The notes beneath the pieces were generated by a model that had not been told where the DNA came from, made no database searches, and saw nothing but the letters and a program-made list of their open reading frames with translations. From assembly GCF_009856355.1 (NCBI RefSeq), contig NZ_WMEW01000014.1:19158-83157 (forward strand): a stretch of DNA of 64,000 nucleotides. The letters run 5' to 3'. Shown one piece after another: positions 50,647 through 59,700 of this stretch. The DNA is from Halobacillus litoralis (lineage in GTDB: Bacteria > Bacillota > Bacilli > Bacillales > Halobacillaceae). Both the position numbers and the translations under genes were made by a program. Position 1 is the stretch's first letter. Every line of letters begins with the position of its first letter.

Positions 50647-51861
50647 TTGCGAAACAAAGTCAGCAGCTGGTGTCTCGTCAGTATGGCTTCCATTCCTCTT
50701 GTCATGACGCTTGGCAATTCGATGTTAATTCCTGTGCTTCCGATTTTTGAAAAGAAAGTGGGCATTACGTCTTTCCAGTCCAGTACGATCATTACCAGCT
50801 ATTCGATTGCCGCCATTATTCTCATCCCTATTGCTGGTTATTTATCGGACCGCTTCGGCAGGAAAATGATCATCCTGCCCAGTCTCGTTCTGGCTTTCAT
50901 CGGGGGATTGATTGCCGGTTTCGCCTCCTGGAGGCTGGATGACCCGTTTCTATGGATCACCATCGGCCGTGTCCTTCAAGGAATGGGGGCGGCAGGAGCG
51001 ACCCCTATTATCCTCCCTCTTGTGGGGGACTTGTACAAGGATGATGATGCGAAAGCAAGCTCCTGTCTTGGAATCATTGAAACGTCCAATACGTTTGGGA
51101 AGGTACTGAGCCCCATCCTGGGAGCGGCTTTTGCAGCCGTTTTATGGTTTCTGCCGTTTTTCTCAATCTCCTTTTTCAGTTTGATATCGATCGGGCTGGT
51201 TTTTTTCTTTATTCAGGTTCCTGAAGGCGGGAAAGAGGACCCGCAGCCGCTGAAGCTGTTTCTTCAGAAGACAAAAGAAATCTTCAAGCGGGAAGGGGCG
51301 TGGCTTTATCCGGTTTTTTTAATTGGCGCTTACGCCATGCTCGTTTTATTTGCCGTTCTCTTTTTCATGTCCGATATGCTGGAGAAGGTGCACGATATTA
51401 AAGGTGTAAAGAAAGGGTTTGTGCTTGCTGTGCCTTTATTCACCTTGTGTATGGCCGCCTTTGTGACCGGCCGGAAAATTAAAGGGGACACGCGCGTGAT
51501 GAAAAAGGTGCTGCTTTTTTCCCTTGTGGCTGCCGCCGGGGGTGTTGTCTTTACTGGATACGTGCATGAACAGCTGTTATGGCTGCTTATTGTGACGAGT
51601 GTCCTTGGAACAGCTATTGGAGCGATGCTGCCAACGCTGGATGCTCTGATTACAGAAGGTATTGAAAAAGAGGAGAGAGGAACGATCACCTCGTTTTACA
51701 GTTCCTCAAGATTTATAGGAGTAGCTGCAGGGCCGCCGTTGATGTCTCTGTTGATGAAAGAATATATAAATATCAGCTGTATCGCAGCCGGTGTGTCAGG
51801 TGTGGTATTGTTTGTGATTGTATGGAAGCTGGTTCAGCCGGATAAACAAAAAACGGCATAA
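50647..51861 (+). CDS. MFS transporter, drug/siderophore exporter-like
   Basis: 404 residues from TTG 50647, five bases behind GGAGGTG. Twelve hydrophobic segments are visible; the MFS motif A is GYLSDRFGRK after helix 2, and motif C-like GPPLMSLL lies in the second half. The family is the 12-helix multidrug branch with relatives such as YmfD. The start codon is weak and its ribosome site lies inside a hairpin, which suggests translational control. The substrate is unknown. Single gene. Confidence 0.85.
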   Translation: MRNKVSSWCLVSMASIPLVMTLGNSMLIPVLPIFEKKVGITSFQSSTIITSYSIAAIILIPIAGYLSDRFGRKMIILPSLVLAFIGGLIAGFASWRLDDPFLWITIGRVLQGMGAAGATPIILPLVGDLYKDDDAKASSCLGIIETSNTFGKVLSPILGAAFAAVLWFLPFFSISFFSLISIGLVFFFIQVPEGGKEDPQPLKLFLQKTKEIFKREGAWLYPVFLIGAYAMLVLFAVLFFMSDMLEKVHDIKGVKKGFVLAVPLFTLCMAAFVTGRKIKGDTRVMKKVLLFSLVAAAGGVVFTGYVHEQLLWLLIVTSVLGTAIGAMLPTLDALITEGIEKEERGTITSFYSSSRFIGVAAGPPLMSLLMKEYINISCIAAGVSGVVLFVIVWKLVQPDKQKTA

Positions 51862-51958
51862 AAAAATGCCCGGCGCCTGCGTATGTCTTATTTTGAAGGA
51901 GATATCCGGGAGCCGGCCATCCGTATACCGCAGTCAGGGTTCCTGGAAGTATAAAAAA

Positions 51959-51989
51959 CCTGTAGGGAAACACAAGGTTTCTCTACAGG
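51959..51989 (+). repeat. Solo end-hairpin of the dispersed repeat
   Basis: CCTGTAGGGAAAC and GTTTCTCTACAGG flank ACAAG. The arms equal the two ends of the long repeat copies fused together with nothing between them. It lies between convergent genes, after MFS, and could function as terminator (GGCTTCGGCGCTCTTT follows). Confidence 0.6.
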
Positions 51990-52023
51990 CTTCGGCGCTC
52001 TTTGTGTGAGCGTTTTCTGCGTT

Positions 52024-52452
52024 TCAGCAATGTTCGTTGTAGGCGTTTGTCAAGTTCGCTGTGATTTCTTCCACTTCATAGTCTTCGATGTCTTCTCTAG
52101 GAATGAAGTGGACGACCTGTCCGTCTTTCAATAAAGCCATAGACGGGGAGGACGGTTCATATCCTTCAAAGTAATCACGCATGCGTGCCGTCGCCTCGCG
52201 GTCCTGTCCGGCAAAAACCGTCACGAGATGTTCCGGCGCCTTTTCATTATTTAAGGACTCTTTTGCAGACGGGCGCGCAAGTCCTGCGGCACAGCCGCAT
52301 ACGGAATTGACGACAACGAGGGATGTTCCCTTCGTTTCGCTGATAAACGTATCCACGTCCTCCGGGGTCGTTAATTCAGTAAAGCCGGCGTTTGTCAGTT
52401 CATCACGCATCGGCTGGGATATTTCTTTCATATACTGCTCATACGGGTTCAT
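52024..52452 (-). CDS. brxA: Bacilliredoxin BrxA (YphP)
   Basis: 142 residues of thioredoxin fold with the CGC motif at 52-54 (VNSVCGCAAG) characteristic of the YphP/YqiW bacilliredoxins. They remove bacillithiol from S-bacillithiolated proteins, which implies that the organism makes bacillithiol. VTVFAGQDREATARMRDYF is also family-typical. AGGAGGTCC precedes the ATG. It lies 15 bases downstream of the YpgR gene on the same strand, so the two are probably cotranscribed. Confidence 0.92.
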   Translation of the reverse strand: MNPYEQYMKEISQPMRDELTNAGFTELTTPEDVDTFISETKGTSLVVVNSVCGCAAGLARPSAKESLNNEKAPEHLVTVFAGQDREATARMRDYFEGYEPSSPSMALLKDGQVVHFIPREDIEDYEVEEITANLTNAYNEHC

Positions 52453-52467
52453 GGGGTGGACCTCCTA

Positions 52468-53604
52468 TTATTGTTTTTGCTGGGTGGCCTGTGTCATTTG
52501 ATGCCACACAGAACCCTTAGCTTCTTCTCCGCCTTCGATTCTTTCAATGGCCATATTCACCTGCAGGCGAACTTCGAATTCCGGGTCATCTGCTGCTTTT
52601 CTTAAGGCAGGGAGGGCGGATTCATCTCCGAGTTCATAGAGGAACATCGCTGCACGCCAGCGGACAAGCTTGTTGGCATCGCGTAAGGATTCCATCATTT
52701 TAGGCATAGCTTCCTTGAAGCCGAGATCGGATAAGCAGTCGCCCGCTGTACGCCGGACAGTAACGGTCTTATCATTGAGCGCCTTATATAGATATGGCAG
52801 GGTTTCCAGCTCCTCAATCATACCAAGATAGGCAGTTGCGAGCCTGCGGATCGATGCCTTCTCATCATCGAGGGCTTTATCGAGAATCCGGTAATCGCCG
52901 GCGGTTGGATTCATGCGGTCGAGCGCCGCATAACGGACCTTCCAATCCTCATGATCCAGCGTCTCCAAAGTGATCCCGCCTTGTTTGGCCTCTTGATCTT
53001 CGACAGGGATCTCCTCATCAAACGCTTGTTTAACGAGCGTTTCCAGTCGGTTTTGATCATAGCTTGCGGAAATTTCTTCTTGTACCTGGACGCCGATTTC
53101 CTGGATATCGCCATAACGGGGGCTCTGCTCCACCCACTTGCGCTCCATTATCATGTTCGGAGAGGCGGGAGAGGCTTTCATAGCCGCTTCCATAAAGCGT
53201 TCAGGAAGTCCCACGCGTTTTTCCTCATCTCCTTCTTCGAGCTTCACCTGCATCGGAAGTCCTTTGAACATTTGGATGAAAACGCGTACTTCACCGAAAT
53301 GCTCGTCCGGCTGAGCCGGTTCTTCGGTCCCGTCTGCAGCTTCTGCTTCGCCAAAGACTTCACGAACTTGTGGAAGGATGGCTTCCCAGGACACACGTGC
53401 ATTTCTTTCGAGGGCTATAAAGTCCGTGACATGATAGGCCCCCTTGACGCCTTCTACAGCAAAAAGCTGCTTGATGAAAGCCGGTGACTGATCAAGGTCA
53501 TCGTCTTTTTTGTAGTTATGCGTTTCGCCGTCCGGGAGTGTCTCACTTAAGTTAATCTTCATGGAGTTCGGACTGGGTGTCGGTTCAATCGAAACAATTT
53601 TCAT
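52468..53604 (-). CDS. ypgR: YpgR/CvfC-family protein with NifU-N-like and HEAT domains
   Basis: 378 residues. The N-terminal 90 residues (SIEPTPSPNSMKINL, AIEGVKGAYHVTDFIA-like segment) match the Nfu_N domain; the C-terminal 160 residues consist of HEAT-like helical repeats (VRYAALDRM, IRRLATAYLGM, VRRTAGDCLSDLGF, VRWRAAMFLYELGDESALPAL, VRLQVNMAIERI). The family is named conserved virulence factor C in staphylococci. Partner to BrxA in Bacillus, function unclear; iron-sulfur or redox protein assembly is a reasonable guess. Confidence 0.85.
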   Translation of the reverse strand: MKIVSIEPTPSPNSMKINLSETLPDGETHNYKKDDDLDQSPAFIKQLFAVEGVKGAYHVTDFIALERNARVSWEAILPQVREVFGEAEAADGTEEPAQPDEHFGEVRVFIQMFKGLPMQVKLEEGDEEKRVGLPERFMEAAMKASPASPNMIMERKWVEQSPRYGDIQEIGVQVQEEISASYDQNRLETLVKQAFDEEIPVEDQEAKQGGITLETLDHEDWKVRYAALDRMNPTAGDYRILDKALDDEKASIRRLATAYLGMIEELETLPYLYKALNDKTVTVRRTAGDCLSDLGFKEAMPKMMESLRDANKLVRWRAAMFLYELGDESALPALRKAADDPEFEVRLQVNMAIERIEGGEEAKGSVWHQMTQATQQKQ

Positions 53605-53777
53605 TCAACATTCCCCCTAAACGTTGCTTATTGTCCCATTTTACCAAAGATAAGCAGCGGCTTCCAAAAATCCCTCTCCTGTTTCTTCATTTGTTCTGAC
53701 AAAAGAAGGAAGGGTAAAAAATGAAACCATTTGGAAAAAAAGAACGTATGAATAGTAGAGAAAAAGGAGGGGCAGAA

Positions 53778-54695
53778 ATGTCAGAAGCAGTCATGCAGCT
53801 GAAAAATGTAAAAAAGACGATCGGCAAAAAAGAGATCATTAAAGGATTGGATTTTGAAATTCATGCTGGAGAGGTTTTCGGGTTCCTCGGGCCGAACGGG
53901 GCCGGAAAGACGACGACCATCCGGATGATGGTTGGATTGATTCAGATGACGGAAGGCGATGTGGTCATTAAAGGGCACAGCATCAGCAGAGATTTCAAGC
54001 AGGCAATCCGCCATGTCGGGGCCATCGTTGAAAATCCGGAAATGTATCCGTTTCTGAGTGGATGGAAGAACCTCGTCCACTATGCAAGGATGATGCCTGG
54101 AATTACAGAAGAGAGGATTCATGAGGTGGTCCGGCTTGTCGGACTCGAAAAACGAATCAAAGAAAAAGCGGGAAAGTATTCCCTCGGAATGAGGCAGCGG
54201 CTCGGTATTGCCCAGGCTCTTCTCCACAACCCTTCTGTTTTGATTCTTGACGAACCGACCAATGGACTGGATCCTTCGGGGATCAGGGAAATACGCGCCT
54301 ACATAAGAAAACTTGCAGAAGAAGAAGGAGTGGCTGTCATCGTTTCCAGTCACATCCTATCCGAGATGGAAATGATGTGTGACCGGATGGGTGTCATAAA
54401 AAATGGCGAGCTGATTTCCATTCAAATGGTTCATGAAACACAGCAGCGGGAGGATGTCGAAGTGGTATTCACGGCCTCGCCGGTAGATCAAAGTGCCACA
54501 GTCTTGAAAGAGCTCACTGGAAAGGACGTGGAAGCAGGAGAAGAGACGTTGACCGTCCAAATGGCGAAAGAGGCGATTCCTGATGTCGTTTCCGAACTCG
54601 TTCAAAAAGGCATCCGGATCTATGGTGTGAATATCCACACTTCTACGCTCGAAGATAAATTCTTAGATTTGATTGGAGAGGGAGCTGTTGAGTAA
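53778..54695 (+). CDS. ABC transporter ATP-binding protein
   Basis: 305 residues from ATG 53778 behind AAAGGAGGGGCAG; an upstream in-frame ATG has no site. Walker A GPNGAGKTT (38-46), signature YSLGMRQRL, Walker B VLILDEPTNGLDPSG and switch histidine in VSSHILSEM are intact. It resembles ATPases of bacitracin-type (BcrA) and YhcH exporters. Its stop overlaps the permease gene. Together they should form an exporter of peptides or drugs, or an immunity transporter. Confidence 0.9.
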   Translation: MSEAVMQLKNVKKTIGKKEIIKGLDFEIHAGEVFGFLGPNGAGKTTTIRMMVGLIQMTEGDVVIKGHSISRDFKQAIRHVGAIVENPEMYPFLSGWKNLVHYARMMPGITEERIHEVVRLVGLEKRIKEKAGKYSLGMRQRLGIAQALLHNPSVLILDEPTNGLDPSGIREIRAYIRKLAEEEGVAVIVSSHILSEMEMMCDRMGVIKNGELISIQMVHETQQREDVEVVFTASPVDQSATVLKELTGKDVEAGEETLTVQMAKEAIPDVVSELVQKGIRIYGVNIHTSTLEDKFLDLIGEGAVE

Positions 54696-55638
54696 TTTTT
54701 TTCAATTAGTCAGAAATGAATGGATGAAGCTGTTCCACCAAAAGTCCACCTGGATTATGATGGCCATTCTGGCTGTTTTGGTACTAGGGGCTGGTATACT
54801 CTTTAAAGTGGATGCAGCCTTTACAAACGGCGAAGTGCCCAACGGGGACAATTGGAAGCAGGAGCTGCAGGAACAGAATGCCCAGCTTATGGAGGGCTCC
54901 CAGGAGGATCTGAAGTATCCAGGGTACCAGAATGTTCAGGAAAACCAGTATCGGATTGAAAATGACATTGCACCGACAGCTTATAACGGGTGGGATTTCG
55001 TTGGAGATAATCTCGGCCTATCCGGACTTGTCGGGTTGTTTGCCATTATTGTTGGTGCCGGTATTGTAGCGAATGAATTCCGTTGGGGTACGATCAAATT
55101 GTTGTTGATCCGGCCGCTGTCCCGTCTGAAAATTTTATTGTCCAAATATGTGACGGTGCTTACATACACTTTGGCTATGATGGTGTTTTTGTATGTATTC
55201 TCTTTGATTACGGGCGCGGCTTTGTTTGGAATGGACGGTTTTTCACAACCCCATGTGTATCAACAGAACGGTGAATTTCAGGACGCCGGCCTGCTTTCCT
55301 TTTCGCTTTTGAAATATGGCTTGAGTCTTATTGAATTAACCATCATGACGACTTTTGCGTTCATGATTGCTGCTATATTCCGGAATACCTCTCTTGCTAT
55401 TGGTTTGAGCATTTTCTTAATGATGGCTGGGAGTTCCGTCATTTTCTTCCTCATTGAAAAAGAATGGGCGAAATTTATTCTTTTCGCTAATACGAACTTG
55501 AACCAGTTTGTGGAAGGATCACCGATCATCTCCGACCTGACTCTCGGGTTTTCTATAACGGTTTTAGCGGTATATTATATAGTATTCCTGCTATTATCCT
55601 GGATATTTTTCACGAAGCGCGATGTCGCTGGATCATAA
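54688..55638 (+). CDS. ABC-2 permease
   Basis: 316 residues from TTG 54688, five bases behind GGAGAGGGAG, overlapping the ATPase stop by 8 bases. The N-terminal VRNEWMKLFHQKSTWIMMAILAVLVLGAG is typical of ABC-2 permeases; six hydrophobic helices are visible, separated by an extracellular loop of about 75 residues after the first helix. It is the membrane partner of the ATPase. Confidence 0.85.
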   Translation: MSNFFQLVRNEWMKLFHQKSTWIMMAILAVLVLGAGILFKVDAAFTNGEVPNGDNWKQELQEQNAQLMEGSQEDLKYPGYQNVQENQYRIENDIAPTAYNGWDFVGDNLGLSGLVGLFAIIVGAGIVANEFRWGTIKLLLIRPLSRLKILLSKYVTVLTYTLAMMVFLYVFSLITGAALFGMDGFSQPHVYQQNGEFQDAGLLSFSLLKYGLSLIELTIMTTFAFMIAAIFRNTSLAIGLSIFLMMAGSSVIFFLIEKEWAKFILFANTNLNQFVEGSPIISDLTLGFSITVLAVYYIVFLLLSWIFFTKRDVAGS

Positions 55639-55656
55639 TTGAAGGAGGAATTGGAT

Positions 55657-56100
55657 ATGAAACGAACAGCAGAAATTGTCCTTACGGTTATCGGTATTGT
55701 CCTGTTCGGACTGCCGGTGATTTTTTCAGGGATTATGTTGAATGCTAAAGAAAATCAAGCCTTTCAAGCTGAAATAGAAAGAGCCGTGAATTCTCAGGAC
55801 ATGAATATGCAGGGCCTGAATGTTAACCAAATCATTGATATGGTAGGAACAGTGAGTATTGTTATTATTGTTGCTGCATTGATTGCCATCGGTCTTGGAA
55901 TACTGGCCATTTTCTTCCTTAAAGGGGATAAGAAGCCGAAAGCCGCCGGTATCATTCTGATCATTACAGCGATTGTGTTTACATTTGCTACATTCGGTCT
56001 TGGACTGTTCGGAGCTGCACCCTTCCTGATTGCAGGTATTGTTGCTCTTGTACGTAAGAAAAAATCCACGGTTGAAGATGGCGGCACGATTGATTATTAA
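55657..56100 (+). CDS. DUF4064-type membrane protein
   Basis: 147 residues from ATG 55657 behind AAGGAGGAATTGG. Three or four hydrophobic helices (LTVIGIVLFGLPVIFSGIML, IVIIVAALIAIGLGILAIFF, AGIILIITAIVFTFATFGLG, FLIAGIVALV) alternate with short charged loops. The family is often near ABC exporters or the liaIH-type stress genes. It lies 18 bases behind the permease, so it is part of the operon; its role is unknown. Confidence 0.75.
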   Translation: MKRTAEIVLTVIGIVLFGLPVIFSGIMLNAKENQAFQAEIERAVNSQDMNMQGLNVNQIIDMVGTVSIVIIVAALIAIGLGILAIFFLKGDKKPKAAGIILIITAIVFTFATFGLGLFGAAPFLIAGIVALVRKKKSTVEDGGTIDY

Positions 56101-56101
56101 T

Positions 56102-56600
56102 AAAAAAGCTTGTAAAGAAACCCCTGTTTCTTTACAAGCTTTTTTATTTTTTACCGCCGGGAGCGTAAGCCCCTTCCCTTTCCGCGCCCGAGCTTCCTCA
56201 CAAAACCCATGCTCGGGGATCTCGGGCCACTCGTTCTTCCGCAGAAGTGGAAGGGGCTGCTCCTTGGGGATTCTTTAAAATCGAAAAAGACCCTCTTTCA
56301 CCCCGCTCACCCTTGCAGGAGGGAGGACAGTCCTTTTCATATTCCGGCAGGCAGCTGTCATCAGCGCCTGCGCTTTCCCTTTTTCTTTTCCACGCAGGCG
56401 GCAACAGCGCAGCCCATGCCGTTCTTTGTAATCTGCGAACCTGCATAGGGCAGAATCTCTCCTATATATGCGAATGTCGGCACGAGGAGCGTTCGGTGGT
56501 GAGGCCGTGCCCGCGGCATTCATCCACCAACAAGCGGAATGTGACCCTTTACGCGACAAATGGACAACTCGAACTGGTTAACTCAGGCTTTTTCTACAGC
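56102..56600 (-). repeat. Dispersed repeat copy 5 (long form, inverted)
   Basis: About 500 bp, reverse orientation: its left end CTGTAGAAAAAGCCTG lies at 56585-56600 and its right end near 56103. All blocks occur in the same order as in copies 2 and 3, with a different middle part and without the TTGGTCAA hairpin. The right end has mutated into a perfect hairpin AAAAAAGCTTGTAAAGAAAC/GTTTCTTTACAAGCTTTTTT that can terminate the upstream ABC operon. No duplicated hairpin is found on its flanks. Confidence 0.85.
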
Positions 56601-56601
56601 C

Positions 56602-56628
56602 AAAGCACAGCCGCGGCTGTGCTTTTTT
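56602..56628. terminator. Bidirectional terminator
   Basis: AAAGCACAGCC and GGCTGTGCTTTTTT flank a two-base loop at the outer edge of repeat copy 5. Confidence 0.75.
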
Positions 56629-56801
56629 CAGTCCATACAGCGGTTTTGTCCGTCGACTTCGATGGTCTGCCGGTCATATACTCGTCCATGCTGGGGTTGA
56701 AACCCGCTGCCTCCGCAAATCCGGCACGTGTAACGCCATTCCTCATCATCTATCAAAAGCCCATCACCGTTACAGGCAAGGCACAATTTATCCTGCGTCA
56801 T
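56628..56801 (-). CDS. Small DnaJ-like zinc-finger protein (YuiA-like)
   Basis: 57 residues, start chosen at ATG 56801 (ATG 56813 lies immediately behind GGAAGG and may also serve). CLACNGDG and CRICGGSG are two CxxCxGxG repeats of the zinc-binding module of DnaJ; a short protein with two such repeats is known as YuiA in Bacillus. It probably binds one zinc. It has no other domain. Function unknown. Confidence 0.65.
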   Translation of the reverse strand: MTQDKLCLACNGDGLLIDDEEWRYTCRICGGSGFQPQHGRVYDRQTIEVDGQNRCMD

Positions 56802-56921
56802 AGCTGAACCCATCCTTCCATAAAGATCATACTCTGCTTACTTTTTCACAGGGAGAATTTGTTATGCAGGGATTATGATTTTTCAGAAAGGGGAATGCAC
56901 TAATCATTGGAGGGATGAGTC

Positions 56922-57827
56922 ATGAGCAGGGAAGAGGATCACGTGGAAGAACAGGAAGAGCATGAAGAAATAAAAAATGGAAAGAAAATAGACCGGCCCG
57001 GCCGGCAGTTCTATATTCCATCCCAGATTGTCGACGAATTCGGGGAAAAGGGAAGGGATCACTTAAATAAGCCGTTCCGGGCCCAGTTTCTGCTTGCTTT
57101 AACAGCCGGGTCTTTTATGACGTTTGGCGCGGTATTCTCCATTCTTCTTGCTGTTGGAGTGGAAACGAAAGGCATCTACCACTTGTTATCCGGTCTGGGA
57201 TTTGCCGCAGGGTACTCGATGGTTTTCATCTCCGGAGCAGTGTTGTTCACAGAAATTAACGTTCTTCTGCCTTCATACTTATTTAACAAACAGGGTTTGA
57301 TGAGCAGGAACATTTATAAATTCTGGTTATCTTCTTATATCGGTAATATTCTCGGTGCCTTTATGGTTGCTGTCCTTATCTATATGTCCGGATCCTTATC
57401 CAGTACGTTTAATACGGAGTTGTCCATGTATCTGGATCATAAGATGAAATTTCTTGATCATGGATGGAAAGGTTGGTTCCAGATTCTGATTTCCGGTGTA
57501 CTGGCCAACTGGCTGATCGGTATGGCAGCGTTCCTGACCACGGCTGCCCGTGATATTACAGGGAAAATTCTGGGTACGATGCTGCCGGTTATCCTGTTTG
57601 TCGCTGGTAACTTCCAACACAGTGCAGCAAATATGGGTTATTTCAGCATGGGCTTTCTTCTTTCAGATCAATATACATGGTATGAATATATCTTACTCAA
57701 CCTGCTTCCCGCCAGTATCGGGAACTTGATTGGAGGAGGAATTCTCGTGTCGCTGCTGTTTTCCTATGCCTACAAGGAAGATATTCAGACAACACTTGGA
57801 AGAAACAATGGTTCAAAGAATAAGTAA
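56922..57827 (+). CDS. Formate/nitrite transporter-family channel
   Basis: 301 residues, starting ATG 56922 behind GGAGGG. A 60-residue charged N-terminal extension (rich in Glu) precedes six transmembrane segments of the FNT fold. The pore histidine is in NFQHSAANMGYF and the first-helix motif in FLALTAGSFMTFGAVFSI-like sequence; the third helix NVLLPSYLFNKQG differs from FocA. Such channels pass formate, nitrite or hydrosulfide. Substrate not readable. No formate lyase or nitrite reductase gene nearby. Single gene. Confidence 0.8.
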   Translation: MSREEDHVEEQEEHEEIKNGKKIDRPGRQFYIPSQIVDEFGEKGRDHLNKPFRAQFLLALTAGSFMTFGAVFSILLAVGVETKGIYHLLSGLGFAAGYSMVFISGAVLFTEINVLLPSYLFNKQGLMSRNIYKFWLSSYIGNILGAFMVAVLIYMSGSLSSTFNTELSMYLDHKMKFLDHGWKGWFQILISGVLANWLIGMAAFLTTAARDITGKILGTMLPVILFVAGNFQHSAANMGYFSMGFLLSDQYTWYEYILLNLLPASIGNLIGGGILVSLLFSYAYKEDIQTTLGRNNGSKNK

Positions 57828-57899
57828 GAAAAACCCCCCCGCTGCAACCGAGGCCGCTGAAAAACTCCTTCCTATCAAGAGAAGTGGTTAAAGGTCGTT

Positions 57900-58045
57900 T
57901 TTGATTCTCTCGAATCGCTTGTCGATGGATGCCTGCCGCGGGCACGGCCTCAGCTCACTTGGTCAAGAAGATCATTTGAGCAAGCGGATCTTCAGCTCGC
58001 GCTGTTCCCGCAGGCGTCACCATCGAACACTGATCGTGGAATCAA
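57900..58045 (+). repeat. Dispersed repeat copy 6 (partial)
   Basis: CGATGGATGCCTGCCGCGG, GCACGGCCTCAGC, CACTTGGTCAAGAA with TTGAGCAAG, GGATCTTCAGCTCGCGC, CGCAGGCGTCACCATCGAAC follow the repeat's left block. Ends and right block are lacking. It fills the 400 bp between the FNT gene and the convergent DinB gene together with a bidirectional terminator. Confidence 0.78.
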
Positions 58046-58057
58046 CGGCGTCTCATC

Positions 58058-58106
58058 TAAAAAGAGTGATTTTCTTTGATTTATAAAAGAAAATCACTCT
58101 TTTTTC
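58058..58106. terminator. Bidirectional terminator
   Basis: AAAAAGAGTGATTTTCTTT and AAAGAAAATCACTCTTTTTT form a long stem with T-tracts on both strands. Confidence 0.85.
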
Positions 58107-58233
58107 ATTTAAAACAGTGAGAATTTCAAACAAAGGGTTGAAGAACCGTGAAAAATGGAAGCGAAGAATAGTGAATTAAATCCGGGTCCCGGGCAGGCGG
58201 CTTGTGATCAAGCCTTTGATCACAAGCTTCTAT

Positions 58234-58704
58234 CTACTCAAATAACAGCACTTCAAGGTCTTTGTTATAGGAATGCACCAGCATGGCCTGAAGCTGGCCG
58301 CGGTGATGGTACATATGGGCGACGATCTGGACGAGCCATTCATACCGTGTGTAGCGCACGTCCCACCAGGAAGTCGTCTCTTCCTGCAGTTCTTCTTCTG
58401 TATAATATTCAAACTGGGCTTTCAACTGAGCGAAATTATGAAAGAGGTGATCAAGGATCTCGTCTTTCGATTTCATGTTGACCGTTTCGTAGAATCTCTC
58501 CATCTTTTCCTTAGAGGCCCCTTCTGTTATGTATCCGTCGGCAGCTGGAATGGTTGCGATATGAGCGAGCAGTTCGCCGATGGAGTATTTCCCCCGGGTC
58601 GGTCTTAACTGCATGTCTTCTTCTGTAAGCTGGCCAATAATTTCAGAAAGGGAGGCGATGACTACTTCCAACTGATGAAACGCACTTTGACAATACATAT
58701 TCAT
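58234..58704 (-). CDS. DinB-like metal-binding protein
   Basis: 156 residues forming a four-helix bundle; His48 (LLAHIAT), His130 and His134 (VAHMYHHRGQL) are the triad that binds a metal in DinB/YfiT proteins. Members include bacillithiol-S-transferases and other thiol-dependent enzymes, but many lack a known function. GAGGTTGTGTTCTT is upstream of the ATG. In company with BrxA 6 kb away it is compatible with bacillithiol use, an inference. Confidence 0.82.
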   Translation of the reverse strand: MNMYCQSAFHQLEVVIASLSEIIGQLTEEDMQLRPTRGKYSIGELLAHIATIPAADGYITEGASKEKMERFYETVNMKSKDEILDHLFHNFAQLKAQFEYYTEEELQEETTSWWDVRYTRYEWLVQIVAHMYHHRGQLQAMLVHSYNKDLEVLLFE

Positions 58705-58841
58705 AAGAACACAACCTCATTTGTAATGGTATTTCATGTTTTACTTCTGCGGATTCTGTCTGAATTCCTTGTTGAGGTGAAAAACTACATAGAACGACGA
58801 AATGTGAGGAGTTTTTCAGTACCTATATTTCATAAAAACGA

Positions 58842-58872
58842 TTGACTCTCACGCTGCGTGAGCGCTTATGGT
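58842..58872 (+). promoter_or_regulatory. MerR-type promoter of the Mta-like gene
   Basis: TTGACT (58842-58847), a 19-base spacer, TATGGT (58867-58872). The spacer contains the palindrome CTCACGC-T-GCGTGAG. The overlong spacer with a central dyad is diagnostic of MerR activators that twist the promoter. Confidence 0.85.
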
Positions 58873-58892
58873 TAAAGAGGAGGTGATGATCG

Positions 58893-59657
58893 ATGTACAA
58901 AGTGAAGGAAATGGCGGATCTGACAGGGACCAGTATCCGCACGCTGCATCACTACGACGATATCGGGCTGCTCACACCGAAATGGACGAACGAAAAAGGT
59001 TATCGGTTTTATGGAGAAGATGAGGTGAAGAGGATGCAGCAGATTCTTTTTTTCAAAGAGATGGACCTGCCGCTGACCAGGATTCAGCAGATCCTCGAAA
59101 ACCCGGACTTCAATGAAGCGGAGGCCCTTCGTCAGCATAAAGCTGTACTATTGAAGAAAAAGGAACGGCTGGAAAAGCTGATCATGTCTGTCGATCAATC
59201 TCTGAATTCCCTGCAAGGAGGTAAAGTGATGACGAATGAAGACAGGTTCAGGCCCTTTAACAAAAAGGAAATTGAAAAGCATCAACAGCAGTATGCAAAA
59301 GAGGTGGAAGGACGCTGGGGCCATATGGACGCCTATAAAGAATCTAAACGAAGGACAGATCAGTATAAGGATGAGGACTGGAAAAAAATCCAGGAGGAAA
59401 GCATGGAGATTGACCGCAGCCTGTCAGCAGGAATGAAAGATGGTCCGGATGATCCGGAAGTGCAGCGGCTGGTGGATGAAAAGCGCAGACATATCACGAC
59501 CTATTTTTATCCCTGCACCCTTGAAATCTTTCAAGGGCTCGGAAGTATGTACGTGCATGACCCGAGATTTAAGAAAAACCTGGATCAATGGGGAGAAGGG
59601 TATGCCGTCTTCCTCAAAGAAGCCATCGACATTTATTGTGACCGTTTCTCCTCTTGA
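58893..59657 (+). CDS. MerR-family activator, Mta/TipAL type
   Basis: 254 residues. The N-terminal 70 residues form the MerR winged helix (VKEMADLTGTSIRTLHHYDDIGLLTP), followed by a long dimerisation coil (75-108) and a TipAS ligand-binding domain (about 120-254, from FNKKEIEKHQQQY to YAVFLKEAIDIYC). Length and layout match B. subtilis Mta, an activator of multidrug transporter genes. AGAGGAGGTGATGATCG precedes the ATG. It probably activates its own promoter, which has the 19-base spacer. Confidence 0.9.
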   Translation: MYKVKEMADLTGTSIRTLHHYDDIGLLTPKWTNEKGYRFYGEDEVKRMQQILFFKEMDLPLTRIQQILENPDFNEAEALRQHKAVLLKKKERLEKLIMSVDQSLNSLQGGKVMTNEDRFRPFNKKEIEKHQQQYAKEVEGRWGHMDAYKESKRRTDQYKDEDWKKIQEESMEIDRSLSAGMKDGPDDPEVQRLVDEKRRHITTYFYPCTLEIFQGLGSMYVHDPRFKKNLDQWGEGYAVFLKEAIDIYCDRFSS

Positions 59658-59700
59658 GATGATGGAGGCCGCCTATCCGGGCAGCTTCCATCTTATTTTT

